From positions 1 through 29,634 of the forward strand of contig JALLOF010000020.1 in NCBI GenBank assembly GCA_027717595.1: DNA of 29,634 nucleotides, read 5' to 3'. The stretch comes from Nitrospinae bacterium AH_259_B05_G02_I21 (GTDB taxonomy: Bacteria; JADFOP01). The translations under genes and the position numbers were made by a program. The notes below the pieces were generated by a model, which ran no database searches, was not told where the DNA came from, and worked only from the letters and a program-made list of their open reading frames with translations. Of the stretch, positions 7,531-14,115 are shown in pieces. The number at the start of each line of letters is the position of its first letter. Positions within the stretch are counted from its first letter, which is position 1.

Positions 7531-8349
7531 ATGGAAGCCAACGAAGTTCACTCGAGTCGGTCGATTGACGGTGATATGTCGGACGCGGAGGCTTACGAGT
7601 CGTATGTCGGACGGTGGAGTCGTCGTGTGGCCCACGAGTTCCTCGGCTGGCTTGGCGTGCCGGAGGAAAGCCATTGGCTGGACGTGGGGTGTGGCACGGG
7701 GGCGCTTGCCCAGGTAATCCTGGACGTGGCCTCACCGAAGCAGGTCACCGGGATCGATCCGTCCGAGGGATACTTGTGGCACGCACGGAAGGACGTCGTC
7801 GATGATCGCGCCAGTTTCGAGATCGGGGACGCGCGGGCGCTGCGCTTTGGGGCAGACAGCCATGACGCCGTGGTCGGTGGACTGATTTTTAACTTCGTGC
7901 CGGACGTGAGGCAGGGCGTGGCGGAAATGACACGCATCACGCGATCGGGTGGCATCGTCGGTGGATACGTGTGGGACTACGCCGACAAGATGCAACTCAT
8001 GCGGCACTTTTGGGACGCCGCTGCTGCCCTTGACCCAGAGGCGGTCGATTTGGATGAGGGGCGGCGCTTTCCACTTTGTAAACCAGGGCCGTTGAAGGAG
8101 CTTTTCGAGACGGCCGGGCTGCGAGACGTCGACGTGCGGGCGATCGATGTCCCGACGCACTTCCGCGACTTCGACGACTACTGGTCTCCGTTCCTCGGAG
8201 GACAGTTTCCTGCCCCTGGCTACGCAATGTCTCTGGATGAAGAACGTCGGGTGGATCTCCGAGAGCGAATTCGTTCGAACCTGCCGATTGAGGCGGATGG
8301 TTCGATTCGTTTGGTAGCCCGTGCCTGGGCGGTCCGTGGTGCCCCCTAG
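7531..8349 (+). CDS. Class I SAM-dependent methyltransferase
   Basis: 272-aa soluble methyltransferase of the UbiE/Methyltransf_11 type. The SAM-binding motif I is WLDVGCGTGALAQ, followed by TGIDPS (acidic loop) and FEIGDARALRF. Motif IV is DAVVGGLIFNFVP. The C-terminal half probably forms the substrate lid, so the substrate cannot be read. The ATG at 7531 has GGGGGAGGA about 8 nt upstream. Codon choice looks somewhat less G/C-biased than its neighbours. It sits between a permease end and an M48 start that appear once to have been adjacent, which suggests later insertion. Arsenite methylation is unlikely because the typical ArsM cysteines are missing. Confidence 0.8.
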   Translation: MEANEVHSSRSIDGDMSDAEAYESYVGRWSRRVAHEFLGWLGVPEESHWLDVGCGTGALAQVILDVASPKQVTGIDPSEGYLWHARKDVVDDRASFEIGDARALRFGADSHDAVVGGLIFNFVPDVRQGVAEMTRITRSGGIVGGYVWDYADKMQLMRHFWDAAAALDPEAVDLDEGRRFPLCKPGPLKELFETAGLRDVDVRAIDVPTHFRDFDDYWSPFLGGQFPAPGYAMSLDEERRVDLRERIRSNLPIEADGSIRLVARAWAVRGAP

Positions 8350-8371
8350 GATTGCACGCACGTCTAGCCGC

Positions 8372-8419
8372 GATACGTCGTGGCTCCCACTGTTGCGCGT
8401 GGTCCACGCGGAGCGCTGA
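8372..8419 (+). pseudogene. Remnant of the permease C-terminus
   Basis: Read in the frame ending at TGA 8417-8419, this gives SWLPLLRVVHAER and a stop. The intact permease ends AWATPLRVARAER and a stop. After each stop comes one base and an ATG. The remnant overlaps the right copy of the 40-bp repeat (8391-8430). Before insertion the M48 ATG would have followed a permease stop by one base. Confidence 0.6.
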
Positions 8420-8430
8420 GATGGAGGACG
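8391..8430 (+). repeat. Right copy of 40-bp imperfect direct repeat
   Basis: Matches 7472-7511. It covers the permease-tail remnant, its stop and the ATG of the M48 protease gene at 8421. Confidence 0.65.
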
Positions 8431-9590
8431 GGGGAGCCCCCGCAAGGCCGACTTCTCCTGATAAAGTCTGGGGCCCGCCCGACGATCCCCTCCGCCAGTC
8501 CGTCGCCCGGCCCTACCGGCGGCTGAAGCGTCGGTTGCGCTTGATTCGCATGGCAGGCGTGCTGGTGTTGCTGGCGGCCTTCGTCGCCTCAGGGGCCCCA
8601 GTCGGCCTACAGCGGTGGGTGGAGGGGTGGGCGACCCACCCGGCGGCCGTCGTGGCCCTCTACGTCGTGGTCTTTGCGGCGGGTGCGGAGCTTGTGGGCC
8701 TGCCGCTGGCCTACTACGGCGGCTTCGTCGTCGAGCACCACTTCGGGCTGTCCACTCAGACCCGAGGGGCCTGGCTCAACGACGTGGCCAAGGGCTTCGC
8801 CGTCAGCCTCGTCCTTGGGCTTCTGGCCGCTGAGGTCCTCTTTTGGCTCCTTCGCTCGGCGCCTGCGGCATGGTGGCTCTGGGCCGCGGCCGCCTTCATC
8901 GCGCTTGCCGTCGTGCTGGCGAACCTCGCCCCGGTCCTCATCCTGCCGCTCTTTTTCAAGTTCACCCCCCTGGAGGACGAAACCCTGGAGGCCCAGGTGT
9001 TGGAGCTTTGCCGCAAGGCGGGCACGCGGGTCCGGGGGGTCTTCCGGTGGGGTCTTTCGGCCAAGACGAAAGCCGCCAACGCGGCCCTGGTGGGCTGGGG
9101 AAATACGAGGCGCATCATCCTGGCCGACACCCTGCTCGACGGCTTCGAGCCCGACGAGGTGGTCGGGGTCTTCGCCCACGAGCTCGGCCACCACGTCTAC
9201 GGCCACATTTGGCGGGGCATGGCCCTGCAGGCCGCCCTCACCCTCGCATTCTTCGGTCTCTTGGCTCTCTTCATCGAGCCACTGGCCCGCCTCCAGGGCG
9301 TCGCAAGCCCCGCCGAGGTGGCGGTGCTTCCGTCGATCCTGCTGCTGGCCTTTGTCCTCTCGGCGGCGCTACTGCCGGTCGTGTGCGCCCTCAGCCGCTT
9401 CCACGAGCGCCAGGCCGACGGCTACGCTCTGGCCTCCGCCAGCCGGCCTGATGCCTACGCCCGGGCCTTCGAGCGCCTCTGCGCCCTCAACCTGGGCGAG
9501 CTGGAGCCTCCCCGCTGGGCCCAGCTCATCTTCGGCACCCATCCGGCCCCGGCCGAGCGCATCCGCAGGGCCCGGGCCTTCGCCGCCTAG
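8421..9590 (+). CDS. M48 (Ste24/CAAX-type) membrane zinc endopeptidase
   Basis: 389-aa integral-membrane protease. The N-terminal half holds several hydrophobic segments (about 44-60, 76-100, 128-146, 150-180), as in Ste24. The zinc site is HELGH at 253-257, and the third ligand is E329 in FHERQADGYAL. The NAALVGWGNTRRIILADTLL stretch is the family strand before the active site. CAAX-type M48 enzymes cleave membrane or prenylated substrates in eukaryotes; in bacteria they are linked to envelope quality control. The ATG at 8421 has GGAG at 8410-8413 and starts just after the permease-tail remnant. A further 23 in-frame codons upstream are rejected because they read through that remnant. Confidence 0.87.
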   Translation: MEDGGAPARPTSPDKVWGPPDDPLRQSVARPYRRLKRRLRLIRMAGVLVLLAAFVASGAPVGLQRWVEGWATHPAAVVALYVVVFAAGAELVGLPLAYYGGFVVEHHFGLSTQTRGAWLNDVAKGFAVSLVLGLLAAEVLFWLLRSAPAAWWLWAAAAFIALAVVLANLAPVLILPLFFKFTPLEDETLEAQVLELCRKAGTRVRGVFRWGLSAKTKAANAALVGWGNTRRIILADTLLDGFEPDEVVGVFAHELGHHVYGHIWRGMALQAALTLAFFGLLALFIEPLARLQGVASPAEVAVLPSILLLAFVLSAALLPVVCALSRFHERQADGYALASASRPDAYARAFERLCALNLGELEPPRWAQLIFGTHPAPAERIRRARAFAA

Positions 9591-9599
9591 CCCGCCGAC

Positions 9600-9628
9600 T
9601 TGACGGGTTCCGCCCGGCGTGATACATC
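9600..9628 (+). promoter_or_regulatory. Candidate promoter for the YjbQ gene
   Basis: TTGACG at 9600-9605, 17 bp, then TACATC at 9623-9628 (weak -10). Transcription would begin near 9635, about 20 nt before the GGAGG ribosome site. Confidence 0.45.
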
Positions 9629-9663
9629 CTGGCCATCCCCCCCAATTGCGACGTGGAGGCGCT

Positions 9664-10077
9664 GTGGCTGGCTTTTCGGTGAAGACGACCCGGCGGTGCG
9701 AGTTAGTGGACATCACCGACCGGGTGGCCTCGCTGGTCGAGACAAGCGGTGCGACCGACGGCGTGGCCCACGTCTACGTCCCCCATACGACATGCGGCAT
9801 CACCATCAACGAGTCGGCCGACCCTTCGGTCGCCGCCGATATCCTAATGTATCTGGATGAACTCGTGCCCCGGGACCACCCCAAGTACCGCCACGCCGAG
9901 GGCAACTCCGACGCCCACATCAAGGCCTCGTTCCTTGGAAGCTCGGTTACGGTATTCATCGAGGCCGGGCGGATGCTCCTTGGCACCTGGCAGGGCCTCT
10001 TCCTCGGCGAGTTCGACGGCCCCCGCACCAGGCGGGTGATCGTCAGGGTGGAGGGGGCAGGAGGTCAGGAGGGGTAG
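9664..10077 (+). CDS. YjbQ/UPF0047 family protein
   Basis: 137-aa protein, the normal size for the YjbQ family. Signature segments are VPHTTCGITINE, the AEGNSDAHIKASFLGSS metal-site region with conserved His, and GTWQGLFLGEFDGPR near the end. Family members form trimers with a His-bound metal. Weak thiamine-phosphate synthase activity has been reported for E. coli YjbQ, but the real role is unclear. The GTG at 9664 has GGAGG four bases upstream and gives the family's usual N-terminus. An upstream in-frame ATG at 9619 would lie before the predicted transcription start. Confidence 0.88.
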   Translation: MAGFSVKTTRRCELVDITDRVASLVETSGATDGVAHVYVPHTTCGITINESADPSVAADILMYLDELVPRDHPKYRHAEGNSDAHIKASFLGSSVTVFIEAGRMLLGTWQGLFLGEFDGPRTRRVIVRVEGAGGQEG

Positions 10078-10106
10078 GACTCAGCGCCAGGGTACAGAAG
10101 ATGACC

Positions 10107-10126
10107 GGTCTGTGGATTCCCAGACC
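10107..10126 (+). terminator. Hairpin after the YjbQ gene
   Basis: GGTCTG at 10107-10112 pairs with CAGACC at 10121-10126, with further GG/CC pairing inside. Only a weak T-rich tail (TTTCTCT) follows, so it may be a weak terminator or a leader hairpin of the next gene. Confidence 0.35.
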
Positions 10127-10162
10127 CGCGTTTCTCTGTGAAATGAATAAGGAGAACGACCT

Positions 10163-10477
10163 ATGCGACACCTTTGTTGGATCTTACTCGCGACCGTGGG
10201 CCTTGTCCTCACCTTCACGGCTTCGCCCGCATACGCCTGGCATTGCCCGAAGCTGGCGGCCGATGCCAAGGCGCTCATCTCCAAGGTGGAGCAGAAGGGG
10301 GGGAATGCGGCTTCAATTCAGAAGGCCAAGAAGCTCGTCGACGAGGGAATGGCCCAACACGGAGCCGGCAAGCATGACGCGGCCTTGGAGACGCTATCGA
10401 AGGCCATCGAGACGGCGGTCCACTCCGTCACCCATAAAAGTATGGGGATGTCTAAAAAGAAGAAATATGACTGGTAG
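10163..10477 (+). CDS. Small exported hypothetical protein
   Basis: 104-aa protein with a clear Sec signal peptide (MRHLCW, a hydrophobic core, then SPAYA before W26). The mature domain of about 79 residues begins WHCPKL and continues as two or three amphipathic helices (ADAKALISKVEQ; SIQKAKKLVDEGMAQHGAGK; HDAALETLSKAIETAV), ending KSMGMSKKKKYDW. It is probably a periplasmic helical bundle. The HCP near the mature N-terminus and several His residues could bind metal, which is a guess. AAGGAG lies 8 nt before the ATG. The last 58 codons are duplicated at 11364-11537, past an AT-rich island. Family not recognised. Confidence 0.75.
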   Translation: MRHLCWILLATVGLVLTFTASPAYAWHCPKLAADAKALISKVEQKGGNAASIQKAKKLVDEGMAQHGAGKHDAALETLSKAIETAVHSVTHKSMGMSKKKKYDW

Positions 10478-10490
10478 TTGCGCGGGTGGT
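10304..10490 (+). repeat. 187-bp direct repeat, copy 1
   Basis: Near-identical to 11364-11550 at a constant offset of 1060 bp, with three mismatches seen by eye (10308, 10312 and 10470). It covers the 3' part of the exported-protein gene and 13 bp beyond its stop. Confidence 0.95.
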
Positions 10491-10519
10491 AAGCGAGGTA
10501 AGTGGTCTTATATTACAAT

Positions 10520-10690
10520 TTAGGGTGAAAGCGGCTGCCTAAAAATTAGCCTTATTCCGATTTTTGGGGTTCTTTTCCTGGGCTTTTTGGGCTTCTTTAT
10601 TATCCCCTCTTCTTCCATATTCCTTTCGACGTTCCCTGGGTTTACAAGCAGGAACTTGGCAAAGGATTCATCCGGGTCGTGAGCACCACA
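10520..10690 (-). pseudogene. Possible 3' gene fragment with basic tail
   Basis: On the minus strand a frame is open from the TAA at 10693-10691 to the TAA at 10522-10520. It reads CGAHDPDESFAKFLLVNPG and then a Lys/Arg/Pro-rich end (IIKKPKKPRKRTPK). It has no ATG, GTG or TTG start before an internal ATG at 10618. The composition looks like the C-terminus of a real protein cut off at the 16-bp repeat (10682-10697). Weak evidence; chance is possible. Confidence 0.35.
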
Positions 10691-10697
10691 TTAGCAC
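10682..10697 (+). repeat. 16-bp direct repeat, copy 1
   Basis: AGCACCACATTAGCAC, identical to 11063-11078. The two copies bracket the orphan minus-strand gene. Confidence 0.9.
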
Positions 10698-10710
10698 GGA
10701 ATTATTATTT

Positions 10711-11022
10711 CTATCTACTCCTATCAACAAGATAATCCCAAAACGAATCACCCTCATACTCTTCATAGTCATCAATCGGCTTAGTCGTTATTTCAGTGAA
10801 ATAGTTATCAAGGACTGTGGACCTTTCATGAGCTAACGGTGGATTACAATAGCAAAGTTCTGACCACATAATCAACCCCGATTCTTGAATATAGGCTCGA
10901 TGCATTGAGTTAACCATTTCAGGACCATCAGGTTTTTGGTTCTGAATGCTCCCGTCCGTCAGTTTTTGATAAAACTCTCCAGCTTTGCTATCAATAAATT
11001 TTGCCGTCACTTTATAAATCAT
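10711..11022 (-). CDS. Orphan hypothetical protein in an AT-rich island
   Basis: 103-aa soluble protein, MIYKVTAKFIDSKAGEF at the start, with Phe/Tyr/Asp-rich content and an SELCYCNPPLAHER segment, ending in an acidic YEEYEGDSFWDYL stretch. The amino-acid composition is protein-like and unlike the chance frames around it. I vaguely recall similar short accessory proteins in other bacteria but cannot name a family. The base composition is clearly AT-richer than the rest of the window. The ribosome site is only AAGAAAG. It lies opposite to neighbouring genes, between two 16-bp direct repeats and inside the island bounded by the 187-bp repeats, so horizontal origin is likely. Confidence 0.65.
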   Translation of the reverse strand: MIYKVTAKFIDSKAGEFYQKLTDGSIQNQKPDGPEMVNSMHRAYIQESGLIMWSELCYCNPPLAHERSTVLDNYFTEITTKPIDDYEEYEGDSFWDYLVDRSR

Positions 11023-11062
11023 TTGTTTCTTTCTTATTTACCGCTTTTGAGCCTGCTACATT

Positions 11063-11078
11063 AGCACCACATTAGCAC
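11063..11078 (+). repeat. 16-bp direct repeat, copy 2
   Basis: AGCACCACATTAGCAC, identical to 10682-10697. The 10-bp core ACATTAGCAC also occurs at 11058-11067, so the core is tandem here. Confidence 0.9.
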
Positions 11079-11363
11079 AGATTAGTCGTTTTTGAATGTC
11101 CTACATTCAAGCTCGAAGTGCAACAAAAGAAGAAGCGACTTCAAGCGGTGTTTTGGAACCCAGGCACTTCCTGGGTCTGGGCCTAGTTTAACTAGTAACT
11201 ATACTCTGTATAGAGTGAGCGGGACCTTAAAGGCGGCTGCCTGATACGCCCCCGCTTCCAGCCCTCGTTAGGCGGACTACACGATGTAATTGCCCCTCAC
11301 GCCACTCTGCCTCCAGGGGCAATTTCTTTTGAAATATGCACTCTCGCCACGCCCTCAGGTGAT
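11079..11363. other. Non-coding right arm of the AT-rich island
   Basis: No convincing gene. It holds several inverted repeats: ACCCAGG/CCTGGGT (11158-11176), CTATAC/GTATAG (11199-11213) and AGCGGG/CCCGCT (from about 11217). A GTTAGGC is at 11269-11275. A 10-mer, GCGGCTGCCT (11233-11242), also occurs at 10531-10540. Confidence 0.5.
11288..11330 (+). terminator. Hairpin with T-rich tail
   Basis: AATTGCCCCT at 11288-11297 pairs perfectly with AGGGGCAATT at 11315-11324, with a 17-nt loop, followed by TCTTTT. It lies at the right edge of the island and may end transcripts leaving it. Confidence 0.45.
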
Positions 11364-11537
11364 AATGAGGCGTCAATTCAGAAGGCCAAGAAGCTCGTCG
11401 ACGAGGGAATGGCCCAACACGGAGCCGGCAAGCATGACGCGGCCTTGGAGACGCTATCGAAGGCCATCGAGACGGCGGTCCACTCCGTCACCCATAAAAG
11501 TATGGGGATGTCTAAAAAGAAGAAATATGGCTGGTAG
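11364..11537 (+). pseudogene. 5'-truncated duplicate of the exported-protein gene
   Basis: Holds the last 57 codons and the stop of the gene at 10163. It lacks the signal peptide and any start codon in frame. The final residues read KKYGW instead of KKYDW. It is part of the 187-bp repeat and is presumably not translated. Confidence 0.85.
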
Positions 11538-11550
11538 TTGCGCGGGTGGT
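11364..11550 (+). repeat. 187-bp direct repeat, copy 2
   Basis: Partner of 10304-10490. After 11550 the sequence (GTGTTGATCGG...) differs from that after copy 1, as expected if this is the original downstream flank or the far end of an insertion. Confidence 0.95.
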
Positions 11551-11602
11551 GTGTTGATCGGTTAGCGAACGGTTGTCGCCCTACAAATCGTACCACGATT
11601 TA

Positions 11603-11638
11603 CAGGGACAGACCCGAAGGTCTGTCCCTGCCGTTTTT
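11603..11638 (+). terminator. Strong intrinsic terminator
   Basis: CAGGGACAGACC (11603-11614), loop CGAA, then GGTCTGTCCCTG (11619-11630): a 12-bp perfect stem, followed by CCG and TTTTT. It would end plus-strand transcription from the exported-protein region before the convergent OsmC-like gene. A second small palindrome, AAATCGT/ACGATTT, lies at 11585-11601. Confidence 0.85.
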
Positions 11639-11648
11639 GGGTCTTCCT

Positions 11649-12113
11649 TTACTCTTCCACCACCTCGGCGTCCCATGAAACCTTGATGCCGCGCTCCACG
11701 CTGGTCGAGGCCGCGCAGCGCTCTTGGTGGCGGCCCAGGGCCCGCTCGGCCTTCTCCCGCAACCCTTTCGGGATGGTCAGGTGGTACTTGAGGCGGATGG
11801 TGGTGATGACGGGCTTGCCATCGACGTCTTCGATGTCGCCCTCGACGGTCGTCTTGAGCTTGTCCGGCTGGGACGGGATTCCGCGCACCTCCAGTGCGCC
11901 TGCGAGGGTTCCGACCAGTCAGCCGGCCACGGCGGCCACGATGTGATCGAGGGTCGCAGGGACCTCCTCCTCGGGCTCAAGACCGTAGAATTCCTTGATC
12001 CGGCCGTGGACGCCGTAGGGGACCGCCTCGGCGAAGTCCTCGATGTAGGCGTGACGAAGGGGGGGCTTCAGCTGTTCGATGCGAACACGCGTGGTGTGGA
12101 TGAGATCGCTCAC
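11649..12113 (-). CDS. Predicted selenocysteine-containing OsmC-like peroxidase
   Basis: 154-aa OsmC/Ohr-fold protein if the in-frame UGA at 11921-11919 is read as Sec65. Upstream it reads DHIVAAVAG; downstream it reads LVGTLAGALEVRGI. In OsmC-like proteins a Cys sits at exactly this spot (AG-C-LxGTL), the peroxidatic thiol that reduces organic hydroperoxides. The second family Cys is kept (C133 in HQERCAASTSVERG). Translation stays open and family-like on both sides, and a SECIS-like hairpin follows the UGA. The GTG start at 12113 has AAAGGAG 7 nt upstream. It lies 118 bp after uvrC on the same strand. OsmC-like selenoproteins are known from metagenomic surveys. No selenocysteine-machinery genes lie in this window, so decoding is inferred. 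Confidence 0.82.
11883..11921 (-). promoter_or_regulatory. Bacterial SECIS-like element after UGA
   Basis: On the mRNA strand UGA is followed by 25 nt to an apical loop UGGAG. The loop is closed by a perfect 6-bp stem GCGCAC/GUGCGC (11899-11894 with 11888-11883). The UGA-to-loop distance and a G among the first two loop bases fit the general bacterial SECIS model as I know it. Confidence 0.72.
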
Positions 12114-12231
12114 GGAAGATCTCCTTTCTGTAGGGTTGGTGTATGGGCTGGGGGGCGCAATGTACCACTATAACACGCAGGCGACCAGTTCTATTTCTGG
12201 TCCCCCCGCAATGACGGAAAGGCCGGGCCTA

Positions 12232-14103
12232 TCAGGTTTCGATTGAGAGGATTTCGTGGAGGGCCTGAGCCACCGCCTTGGGGATGGCGGCGCGGCGGGC
12301 GATCTCTTCGGGCGAGGCCTCACGGAGCCGCTTGGTTGAGCGGAAGACCTTGAGAATCTGCTGCTTGCGTTTGGTCCCTATGCCGGGCACCTCGTCCAGG
12401 ATGCTTCGCAGCGTCTGCTTTTTCCTCAAGGTGGCGTGGTAGGCCTGGGCGAAGCGGTGGGCCTCGTCACGAATGCGCTGGAGCAGAAAGAGGGCGCTGG
12501 AGTTTCGAGGGAAGAGGACGGGGTTTTTGCGCCCCGGCAGGTAGATGCGCTCCTGGCCCCAGCGGGACGCTCCCGCCGGCCGGTCCCGCTCCTTGGCCAG
12601 GGCGGCCACGGCGGGGCCCTCCACGCCGAGGTCCTTCATGGCGGCCAGGGCGATAGTGAGCTGCCCCTTCCCGCCGTCCACGAGCAGGAGGTCCGGCAGA
12701 TCGTCCTCCTCCAGGCCCCGGCGGAGGCGGCGAGCGAGCACCTCGGCCATCATGGCGTAATCGTCCGGGCCCTCCACGGTCCGGATACGATACTTCCGGT
12801 AGCCCCGCTTGGCGGGCTTCCCATCGACGAAGCGGACGATGCTTCCGGCGGCACGGGTGCCGCTGATGGCGGAGATGTCCACGCACTCGATGGTCTCGGG
12901 CGGGCGGGGCAGCCGCAGCTTGGCGGCCAGCTCGGCCTGGATCGCTTCTGTGGCCTGGCCCTCGTCGCTTCGGCGGCGGAAGGCCTGCTCGGCGTTTCGG
13001 CAGGCCAGCACGACGAGCTGGCGGGCCTCTCCCCGCCTCGGAACCAGAAGCCGCACCGGCCGGCCACGGCGCTCCGAGAGCACCGCCGAGAGGGCTTCGG
13101 CCTCGGGCGCATCCATCGGTACGAGCACCTCTTCGGGCAAGACCTCCTCGTTGAGGTAGAATCGGGCCAGGAAATCGGCAAGGACCACCTCGTCGGGCAG
13201 GTGGATTCGGCCGAAGTGGTGGGCCTCGCCGCCGACGAGCGTGCCGCGTCGGACCGTGAGCCGATGGATGGTCAGCCGGTCGCCCTCGCGGTAGAGGCCC
13301 AGGATGTCCTGGTTGCGCATCAACGCCTGGCGGGCGACCTTCTGGCGCTCCACCGTCCGCTCGATGGCCTGGACTCTGCCCAAGAGGCGGCCGGCCTCCT
13401 CGAAGCGCAGCTCCTCGCTGGCCTGGTGCATCTCGTCGGTGAGCGTGCGGATGAGCTCGTCGGACCGCCCTTCGAGGTGGAGAACCACCTGTCGGACGAG
13501 CTCGTCATATTCCTCCCGGGTCGTGTGGCCGTCGACGCACGGAGCCACGCACTGCTTGATGTCGTAGTAGAGGCACGGCCGGGTGCGGCCCCTAAAGACC
13601 GTGTCCGAGCACGAGCGTACGGAAAAAATCTTGAACATCTCCCGCAGGGTCGAGCGGGTCTCGGCGGCCGAGGCGTAGGGGCCGAAGTAGCGGGCCCCGT
13701 CGTCCGGCGGCCCATGAGGGAGCCGCACCACCTCGAGCCGCGGCCACTCGTGGGCGGTGTCGAGCTTGAGAGAGACGAGGGTTTTATCGTCCTTGAAGTC
13801 GATGTTGTAGGGCGGTTTATGCTCCTTGATTAGGGTGTCCTCCAGCAGGACCGCTTCCTTTTCCGTGTCGGTCAGCAACACGTCGATGTCGTTTAGGCGA
13901 GCAAGAAGGAAGGGAATCTGGTAGCGGGCGTCGCCGCCTGAGCGGAAGTAGCTTTTCACCCGGCTTCGCAAGTCCTTGGCCTTGCCCACGTAGAGGACCT
14001 CGCCGTTGGCGCCCTTGAAGAGGTAGACGCCTGGAGCGGCGGGGAGCCCTTCGGCGAGGGCGCCGAGGCGTTCCGAAGTGGGCGTTTTGTTGGCGGTCGT
14101 CAT
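12232..14103 (-). CDS. uvrC: Excinuclease ABC subunit C
   Basis: 623-aa nuclease subunit that cuts on both sides of UvrB-bound DNA lesions. Residues 24-51 carry the GIY-YIG nuclease core (PGVYLFKGANGEVLYVGKAK). A [4Fe-4S]-type cysteine set follows at C165, C177, C185 and C189. A UVR segment (LRFEEAGRLLGRV) provides UvrB contact. The C-terminal RNase H-like nuclease (CVDISAISG; LLVDGGKGQL) and the helix-hairpin-helix pair (VPGIGTKRKQQIL) complete the protein. I chose the ATG at 14103 because the AAGGA at 14117-14113 abuts the ATG at 14112 but lies 9 nt before 14103. It follows uvrB by 12 bp, so the two are co-transcribed and probably coupled. Confidence 0.95.
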   Translation of the reverse strand: MTTANKTPTSERLGALAEGLPAAPGVYLFKGANGEVLYVGKAKDLRSRVKSYFRSGGDARYQIPFLLARLNDIDVLLTDTEKEAVLLEDTLIKEHKPPYNIDFKDDKTLVSLKLDTAHEWPRLEVVRLPHGPPDDGARYFGPYASAAETRSTLREMFKIFSVRSCSDTVFRGRTRPCLYYDIKQCVAPCVDGHTTREEYDELVRQVVLHLEGRSDELIRTLTDEMHQASEELRFEEAGRLLGRVQAIERTVERQKVARQALMRNQDILGLYREGDRLTIHRLTVRRGTLVGGEAHHFGRIHLPDEVVLADFLARFYLNEEVLPEEVLVPMDAPEAEALSAVLSERRGRPVRLLVPRRGEARQLVVLACRNAEQAFRRRSDEGQATEAIQAELAAKLRLPRPPETIECVDISAISGTRAAGSIVRFVDGKPAKRGYRKYRIRTVEGPDDYAMMAEVLARRLRRGLEEDDLPDLLLVDGGKGQLTIALAAMKDLGVEGPAVAALAKERDRPAGASRWGQERIYLPGRKNPVLFPRNSSALFLLQRIRDEAHRFAQAYHATLRKKQTLRSILDEVPGIGTKRKQQILKVFRSTKRLREASPEEIARRAAIPKAVAQALHEILSIET

Positions 14104-14115
14104 TGAGGTCATTCC

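Noticed and set aside
11095-11190. 31-codon plus-strand frame beginning MSYIQARSATKEE
   Set aside because: No ribosome site and it overlaps the hairpins of the island's right arm; probably chance.
11199-11275. Possible integron attC site (GTTAGGC with inverted repeats and GTTTAAC upstream)
   Set aside because: The inner and outer boxes do not pair in the required order and no integrase is present. The elements look coincidental, though the island's other repeats are real.
11290-11565. Short open frame over the duplicated 3' end (Arg/Ser-rich)
   Set aside because: It is the wrong reading frame of the 187-bp repeat. The real frame is the exported-protein frame.
11919-11921. In-frame stop splitting the OsmC-like gene, read as a pseudogene or two genes
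   Set aside because: The stop is UGA at the exact catalytic Cys column, has a SECIS-like hairpin behind it, and both halves are otherwise intact with a good start and ribosome site.
12436-13833. Long open frame on the plus strand opposite uvrC
   Set aside because: It is antisense to a certain gene. Its product has no family-like features and the openness comes from high GC.
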